DNA of 64,000 nt from NCBI RefSeq assembly GCF_029382225.1, contig NZ_JARLTC010000019.1, positions 152,156 through 216,155 on the forward strand, in the 5' to 3' direction. The notes under the pieces were generated by a model. It was not told the DNA's origin, did no database searches, and saw only the letters and a list, made by a program, of their open reading frames with translations. This DNA is from Spongiactinospora sp. TRM90649 (GTDB lineage: Bacteria; Actinomycetota; Actinomycetes; Streptosporangiales; Streptosporangiaceae). Shown one piece after another: positions 59,495 to 64,000 of the stretch; within the stretch, counting starts at the first letter, position 1; every line of letters begins with the position of its first letter. The translations under genes were made by a program, and so were the position numbers.

Positions 59495-60645
59495 GAGCTG
59501 TTCTCCTCACCGGGGACACCGGGGACATCCGGCAAGGGCAGGTGTCCCCCGGAAACGGACGGGTTTTCGCAGGTGGGCGCAGGTTCGGGGACAGCGGGGA
59601 CGCCGGGGACACTTCCGGGGGACCGTGTCCCCGCCGTGCCGGGCAGGCGGTAGCGCCCGGCGGCGTCGGCGCAGAGCTGCCCGTCACCGGCCATCCGCTG
59701 GCAGGTCTTCTTGACCGTGTCGCGGGCTATGCCGATGGCCTCGGAGATGGCCTTGGGCGGGCTGTTCGGGTGCTTGCGAACGTGCCGGATGATGGCCGCG
59801 CGAGTCTCGCCGAGTGTGTGATCCTCGGGCGGTCCGTCCAAGAGATGCCAGGTCCCGGCGGCAGGTTGGAAGGACATGGCGTACTCGGCTTCCTCCACAT
59901 CCCGCCCGGTGACGTGCAGCACGCCATCGGCGGTGCCGCGTGCCCGCTTGAGCACCAGCGTGGCGTCTGCGGCACCGGCCAGGCCGTTGGTGCCCGACAC
60001 CTGCTCTAGGAAGTCCTCCGAGCCCATCTTGCGGACGTGATGCACCAGCACCACGGCCACGCCGTACTCATCGGCCAGCCGTTTGGCGCGGCCGATGGCG
60101 GCGTAGTCGGCGTCATAGGCCGACAGGCCGGGCGCAGTAGTGCCGCGTACTTTGGCGAACACGTCGATGACCACCATCCGTGCGCCCGGGTTGCGGTCCA
60201 GCCAGCGCGCGATGGCCTCATCACCGCCTTGCGGAAGGGGCGGGCAGCTCGTGGCCAGGGTCAGCCCGCGCGGCGCGGCGGCACCGCCCAGAATCTTGCC
60301 CATCCGAGACTGGAGACGGCGCGGGGTGTCCTCAAGAGCCAGGTAGAGCACCGGGCCGCCTTCCACGGCGATGGAGCCCAGGGCCTTGCCCGCGGATGCG
60401 ACGGCCACGGCAGTGGCCAGCGACAGCCAGGATTTGCCGACCTTGGGCGGTCCGGCGAGCAGGTTCAGTCCTTCGGCGATGACGCCCGGTACGGCCCATC
60501 GGACTTCGGGGAAGTTGGTGGCCATAAGGTCATCGGCGGTCCACGCGGTGCGGAACGGTGCCGCAGCCGGGCCGCTCACATCGGATGGCCGGGATGTGTC
60601 CCCGGCCACTACGCACAGGTGGCCGGGACGGTTCGGACTGGTCAT
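59491..60645 (-). CDS. RepA-like hexameric-helicase-type AAA ATPase
   Basis: 384-aa ATPase of the RecA/RepA (AAA_25) class. Walker A LLAGPPKVGKSW (Lys71), Walker B RMVVIDVFAKV, then VVLVHHVRKMGSEDFLEQVSGTNGLAGAADATLVL, typical of RSF1010-RepA-like helicases. A C-terminal winged helix (about 305-350: AISEAIGIARDTVKKTCQRM) is followed by a Pro-rich tail. With the adjacent primase-polymerase it should replicate the excised element. ATG 60645 overlaps the upstream stop. Confidence 0.88.
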   Translation of the reverse strand: MTSPNRPGHLCVVAGDTSRPSDVSGPAAAPFRTAWTADDLMATNFPEVRWAVPGVIAEGLNLLAGPPKVGKSWLSLATAVAVASAGKALGSIAVEGGPVLYLALEDTPRRLQSRMGKILGGAAAPRGLTLATSCPPLPQGGDEAIARWLDRNPGARMVVIDVFAKVRGTTAPGLSAYDADYAAIGRAKRLADEYGVAVVLVHHVRKMGSEDFLEQVSGTNGLAGAADATLVLKRARGTADGVLHVTGRDVEEAEYAMSFQPAAGTWHLLDGPPEDHTLGETRAAIIRHVRKHPNSPPKAISEAIGIARDTVKKTCQRMAGDGQLCADAAGRYRLPGTAGTRSPGSVPGVPAVPEPAPTCENPSVSGGHLPLPDVPGVPGEENSS

Positions 60646-61544
60646 GCGGCGACCGTTCGCGGACGGCGCGCACCGGCCCGCAGGCCGGATGCGATGGTCC
60701 GGGTTGCTTCGCCGTAGGGCTGGCCGACCTGCCGGGCGGCGTCGGTGAGCCAGGCGGTCACGTCGGCTTGGGCCAGTTCGCCACCGGCCACGAGCTGCCC
60801 GAGCGCGACCGACGCCCGATACAGGGCGGTGTTGTGCCCGTCCGGCGGTGAGCCGGTCACCCGTTCCAGCTCGGATGCGACGGCGGTCCGCAGGTAGGCG
60901 CCGCGCCGGTCGGCGGGCAGTTCGACCACGACCGGGCGTTGGGGCGGCCGCGGTGCCGGGCGAAGCTGTTCGGCCAGCCAGCCGGGCAGGGGCGCGGCTG
61001 GTACGGCGTGGATCACGTCGTAGCTGCCGGTACCGTCCGGCAGGTCTACACGGCTGCCAGGGCCGACGATGATGCCGCCGTTGGCGCGGGTGTCGATCAG
61101 CCAGCCGAGACCGCCGTTGCTGCCTTGGGTGTTGCCGAGCGGCGGCCCGTCGCTGGGGGCGGTGTAGTACAGGTGGGTGCCGCCCCGCCGGGTGCGGACG
61201 GTGAACGTCTCGAACGGCAACGGCTGCCCGGCGCGCTCGCACAGCAGGGCCAGCACGTCCGCGCCGTCGTGGATGCCCGGCAGGTCCCAAGGAGACGGCG
61301 GGCGAAGCCCGTCCTTCGGCTTGTCCAGGTCGATCACGACCAGACGGGAGGGGCCGGTGGCGATGCCGACGTTGAACGGGCCGCGTGTCCACCAAGCCCG
61401 GATGGTGCCAGGGTCGGTGGTCGCGCGTTCCTGCCATCTGGTGAACCCGCGCGGCGGCATCTTCCCGCCCGGCGTGAGCGGGAAGACGTGCCACCCTCGG
61501 GCGGCGGCGGCAAGGGCGTAGCGGAGCATCGGGCCGGGGTTCAT
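60642..61544 (-). CDS. Bifunctional DNA primase/polymerase (prim-pol)
   Basis: 300-aa archaeo-eukaryotic-type primase. The start is YALAAAARGWHVFPLTPGGKMPP, the catalytic DxD is Asp72/Asp74 in LVVIDLDKPKDG, and RRGGTHLYYTAPSD and ANGGIIVGPGSRV are further family blocks. C-terminal helices (about 235-290) form the linker domain. ATG 61544 has AAGGA eight bases upstream. It is the first gene of the coupled prim-pol/ATPase/xis/int operon and faces the repeat cluster. Confidence 0.9.
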   Translation of the reverse strand: MNPGPMLRYALAAAARGWHVFPLTPGGKMPPRGFTRWQERATTDPGTIRAWWTRGPFNVGIATGPSRLVVIDLDKPKDGLRPPSPWDLPGIHDGADVLALLCERAGQPLPFETFTVRTRRGGTHLYYTAPSDGPPLGNTQGSNGGLGWLIDTRANGGIIVGPGSRVDLPDGTGSYDVIHAVPAAPLPGWLAEQLRPAPRPPQRPVVVELPADRRGAYLRTAVASELERVTGSPPDGHNTALYRASVALGQLVAGGELAQADVTAWLTDAARQVGQPYGEATRTIASGLRAGARRPRTVAA

Positions 61545-61585
61545 GGCGTGTCCTTGCTCGGCGGTAGTGGGCAGGGCGTTGATCG

Positions 61586-61723
61586 TGTGGCACCTGCCGG
61601 GTGCCACAGGCGGGGGCTGGGGGAGGGATATACAGGTCACCGGGGGTGCCACAGCGCGTGGCACCCGGCGTGGCACCTTCTGTGGCAGGGCTGTGGCACC
61701 CCCGGTGCGGCAGGTGTGGCAGC
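61586..61723. repeat. Iteron-like cluster of TGTGGCACC repeats, candidate origin or operator
   Basis: At least seven copies or near copies of TGTGGCACC. A perfect inverted pair at 61586-61594 and 61600-61608 (5-base gap), a second at 61644-61652 and 61658-61666 (5-base gap, opposite polarity), then direct copies at 61669, 61681 and 61692, a one-mismatch copy at 61706 and another at 61715, mostly 11-12 bases apart. It lies immediately upstream of the prim-pol operon, as replication origins or copy-control operators do. Confidence 0.82.
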
Positions 61724-61731
61724 TTGATCAA
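61724..61731. promoter_or_regulatory. TTGATCAA palindrome beside the iteron cluster
   Basis: An 8-bp palindrome directly after the last repeat, in one of the few AT-rich spots of the region (TTGATCAATT). It may be part of an unwinding or promoter element. Confidence 0.3.
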
Positions 61732-61823
61732 TTCGCGTTCCACGCGCTCCCACGCGCAGCCGTGCGCGCGTACCGGGGTGAGGGCGGGCCGCCCCCGGCG
61801 TGGCATTGTCGGCGGTGAGTCGG

Positions 61824-63842
61824 TCAGACTTCGGGGCGGTGTGGCATCAGGTACCGCTGGGCCTCGTCGTCGTAGCCGCCCAGCACCCCGGCTTCGTTGA
61901 GTCGCTTGAGCTGCTTTTGTACCCACGCGCGGCTCATGTCGGTGCTCTCCCAAAGCGGCTTGAGGTCGCCGGATGAGAAGTCCCGCGCCCCGCCGTCGAA
62001 CAGTTCGTGCAGGTGCTTCATCAGCGCCGCACCGCGTTCTTCGGCGGTCATCCGCTGGGTGGGCTGGGCGAAGGTGAGCGGGGGCTGGCCGTCGTTCAGG
62101 TCGGGGATCTCGTCATCGATGCCGCCGGTCACGTGCGGGTCGGGGTCTTCGGTGGTCAGGTACTCGCCGGTCACGCTGGTCACGTCCGCGTCGTCTTCGC
62201 CCGCATCACCTTCCGGCATGGCCTGCCGGGTCTGCCCGGCCGGGCCGGTTCCGGCGGCGGGGGCGCAGACGGTGGCCGTGATCGGATCCGGTACCCGCGC
62301 GGAGGCGGGCCAGGCGGCGGCGTGCGCGCGCATGGTGGCGTTGCGTTCGGCGTCGGTCGCGCCCCAGTCGAACCCGCGCAGCGGCATCGCGATCCGTTCG
62401 CGGGCGATGGTGGGCGCGCCCAGGTAGGCCATCCCGGGCTGGCGGTTCTCCCACAGCTCCGGCTGCGCTCCGGCCGCCTCCTGAGCGTCCGACAGTCCCC
62501 ATCCGGCGTCGTGGGTGTTGGCCACGCCGAAGCACATGTTTCCCGCCTGGCCCTTGGTCAGGGTCGGGACCTGGGTGGAGTCGCCGCGCTGGAGGCTGTA
62601 GACGACCGTGCCGCCGCCGGAGCGCAGCGCTTTCATCAGGGTGTTGAACTTGTCCATGTCGATTTCCTCGAACACGTCGGCGGCTTCCTCGATCCACAGC
62701 ACGAGGTAGGACAGCCCGCACCCGGGCGCCCACTTCAACAACCCCTTGGCTGACAGGTGATCAGTGCGCTGCTTGAGGATCTTCTCCAGATCGGCAATCA
62801 GCCGTTTCGCCCCGGCCTTGGTGGTCTCCAACCGGTGCAGGGCCGGGCGCAGCGGGCCGAGCGTCTGTTCACCCTTGGTGATGTCCATGGCCAGCACCAC
62901 CACCGCGTCGGCGGACTGGCCCGTCTCGGCGGCGTGGGCGGTGCCATCCCGGGTGATGAGTTCGCCGAGCATCGGCCAGCACCCGCCGAACGACTTGCCC
63001 GAGCCGGTCATGCCCATGATCTGCAAGTGGTGCCCGGTCAGCACGTACCGCACCGGGTCAAGGTCCTGCCAGACCCCGATGCGCAGCGGCTCGGCAGCGT
63101 GGCCGTGCGGGCGGGAAGGGCCGGGCCAGTAGATCGGGCGTTCCATCACCCGGGGGTCGGAGACCACCACATCGGCCAGGGAGGCGTCATCACGGTTGGC
63201 GGTCACGGTGACCGAGCCGGGCGGCAGCCGCATCCCCGATTCGATGTTGCCCGCCTTGCGCTGGGCGTCCTCGGCGGTCTTCTCCCCGGGCGGCAGCTCA
63301 AGACGGGCCTTGATCTTCGCCTCACCCTGCTCGACGGTGCGGAGCTTGGCCCCGCCGAGCCCGGAACGTTCGGCGTTCTGATCGAACAGGAACCCCAGCC
63401 GGTCATGCACGATCCCCTGCTGGTCCCAGCCCTTCATCCGGATCACCGAGCGGATGTTCCACGACAAGGCGGCGGTGATGGCCCCGATGACGCCGAGCCG
63501 CCACATCACCGGATGGGCGGGGCCGGTGACCACCACGCCCACGGTCCACATCCCGGCGGCGAAGGTGGTGATGGTGGTGTGCGCGCGGCCCCAGGTCCCA
63601 CGGGCGTGGGACTGGCCGTAGGTGATCCCGGTCAGCACCACCACGCAGATGGTGAGCACGCTGGTCCAGGCGGCCACGGCCGTCCCGGCCAGGATGAAGT
63701 ACAGCGCGGTGGCCAGGCCGAAGCCGAGCACCGACACCAGCCACGGCGTTGCCAGGGTCATCAGCTTGGAGGCTTCGCGGGCCTTGACCTTCTCCCACGA
63801 GGATTCGGTGTCCAGCGACACCAGGTCTTTCGTGCGCGCCAT
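61824..63842 (-). CDS. TraB-type FtsK/SpoIIIE-like conjugal DNA translocase
   Basis: 672-aa membrane ATPase moving double-stranded DNA between mycelia. Four transmembrane helices at about 33-52, 57-75, 91-108 and 112-130, then the motor domain with Walker A IMGMTGSGKSFGG (Lys283) and Walker B YLVLWIEEAADVFEEID. The C-terminus (about 600-672: SRAWVQKQLKRLNEAGVLGGY) is a winged helix, the part that in pSAM2-type TraB reads short repeated transfer sites. Its stop is 100 bases from the repeat cluster. Confidence 0.92.
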   Translation of the reverse strand: MARTKDLVSLDTESSWEKVKAREASKLMTLATPWLVSVLGFGLATALYFILAGTAVAAWTSVLTICVVVLTGITYGQSHARGTWGRAHTTITTFAAGMWTVGVVVTGPAHPVMWRLGVIGAITAALSWNIRSVIRMKGWDQQGIVHDRLGFLFDQNAERSGLGGAKLRTVEQGEAKIKARLELPPGEKTAEDAQRKAGNIESGMRLPPGSVTVTANRDDASLADVVVSDPRVMERPIYWPGPSRPHGHAAEPLRIGVWQDLDPVRYVLTGHHLQIMGMTGSGKSFGGCWPMLGELITRDGTAHAAETGQSADAVVVLAMDITKGEQTLGPLRPALHRLETTKAGAKRLIADLEKILKQRTDHLSAKGLLKWAPGCGLSYLVLWIEEAADVFEEIDMDKFNTLMKALRSGGGTVVYSLQRGDSTQVPTLTKGQAGNMCFGVANTHDAGWGLSDAQEAAGAQPELWENRQPGMAYLGAPTIARERIAMPLRGFDWGATDAERNATMRAHAAAWPASARVPDPITATVCAPAAGTGPAGQTRQAMPEGDAGEDDADVTSVTGEYLTTEDPDPHVTGGIDDEIPDLNDGQPPLTFAQPTQRMTAEERGAALMKHLHELFDGGARDFSSGDLKPLWESTDMSRAWVQKQLKRLNEAGVLGGYDDEAQRYLMPHRPEV

Positions 63843-63844
63843 GA

Positions 63845-64000
63845 TCAGTCGTCCTTGTTCCAGTCGAAGGTCGAGGGCCGCTTGTCGGGTTTGGCGTGCG
63901 GGAGGATGTCCACGAACTCCTTACGGAACTGGGCGTGGAACTTCACCAGCTCCACCCCGGCGCCCTGCTGGAGTTCGGCGGCGCGCTTGAGCCGCTTGAC
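63845..64000 (-). CDS. Partial gene upstream of traB, function unknown
   Basis: The last 51 codons of a gene that enters from the right edge. They end with KFHAQFRKEFVDILPHAK and RPSTFDWNKDD. The stop is two bases before the TraB start, so it is cotranscribed with it. The segment is charged and helical with no recognisable domain. In related elements this position often holds small Spd or regulatory genes, which is only an inference. Confidence 0.7.
   Translation of the reverse strand, partial: VKRLKRAAELQQGAGVELVKFHAQFRKEFVDILPHAKPDKRPSTFDWNKDD

Larger units (their letters stand above)
58030..64000. mobile_element. Actinomycete integrative and conjugative element (left part)
   Basis: The element starts at the 3' end of tRNA-Val and runs past the window end. 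All its genes are on the minus strand: integrase, excisionase, RepA-like ATPase, primase-polymerase, a repeat cluster, a TraB-type translocase and a partial gene. This set (int, xis, replication, single FtsK-like transfer protein) is the pSAM2-type layout. The attachment core presumably lies in the tRNA 3' half. The exact left border cannot be fixed because the second attachment site is not in view, so the start given is approximate. Confidence 0.88.

Noticed and set aside
61586..61723. Possible CRISPR array in the TGTGGCACC cluster
   Set aside because: The repeats are only 9 bp, occur in both orientations and have 2-5-base gaps, with no spacers and no cas genes nearby.

Overview
The window is chromosomal DNA of a very GC-rich actinobacterium, most likely in or near the Streptosporangiales. 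The pointers are an HrdB-type principal sigma factor with an Ala/Lys/Pro-rich and acidic N-terminus, the topoisomerase IV pair parE/parC close to it, a FasR-type regulator in front of fabD-fabH-acpP-fabF, a homodimeric AceE, several actinobacterial families (DUF3145, DUF3052, DUF5998, DUF1918, DUF7455), and an integrated actinomycete conjugative element. The genus cannot be fixed from the sequence alone.

Layout. 1-5.7 kb: right end of a type II polyketide cluster (biotin carboxylase, ACP, an aromatase fused to a cupin, KS-alpha, KS-beta), followed at once by an AlkZ/YcaQ-type DNA glycosylase. 5.7-8 kb: pxpABC 5-oxoprolinase operon. 8-13 kb: an unknown 526-aa protein, a small helical protein, an HhH-GPD protein and a PAS/GAF/PP2C phosphatase. 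13.4-24.2 kb: principal sigma factor, a 1-kb stretch without genes, a GNAT, parE, carbonic anhydrase, a peroxiredoxin-like protein and parC. 24.3-32.5 kb: a GNAT, RecQ with a phosphoribosyltransferase-like tail, a PfkB kinase, a GNAT/acyl-CoA synthetase fusion, DUF5998 and a sulfurtransferase.

32.5-37.2 kb holds a compact operon of an intracellular subtilase, an ECF sigma factor, a 152-aa unknown protein and a TPR-CHAT (caspase-like) protease. It is my strongest candidate for an undescribed signalling system. 37.4-45.6 kb: DUF3145, then the fatty-acid synthesis operon fasR-fabD-fabH-acpP-fabF-accD, a WYL regulator and a VOC protein. 45.8-51.4 kb: a lipoprotein, a two-component system and a MacAB-type exporter. 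51.4-58 kb: aceE, then small conserved genes, AhpE, a zinc-ribbon protein, a ROK kinase and tRNA-Val(UAC).

From 58 kb to the right edge lies an integrative element inserted at the tRNA-Val 3' end: integrase, excisionase, RepA-like ATPase and primase-polymerase in one translationally coupled operon, a cluster of TGTGGCACC repeats that looks like an origin or operator, a TraB-type DNA translocase, and one gene cut by the window end. Its second attachment site is outside the window. No rRNA genes, insertion sequences or CRISPR arrays were seen.
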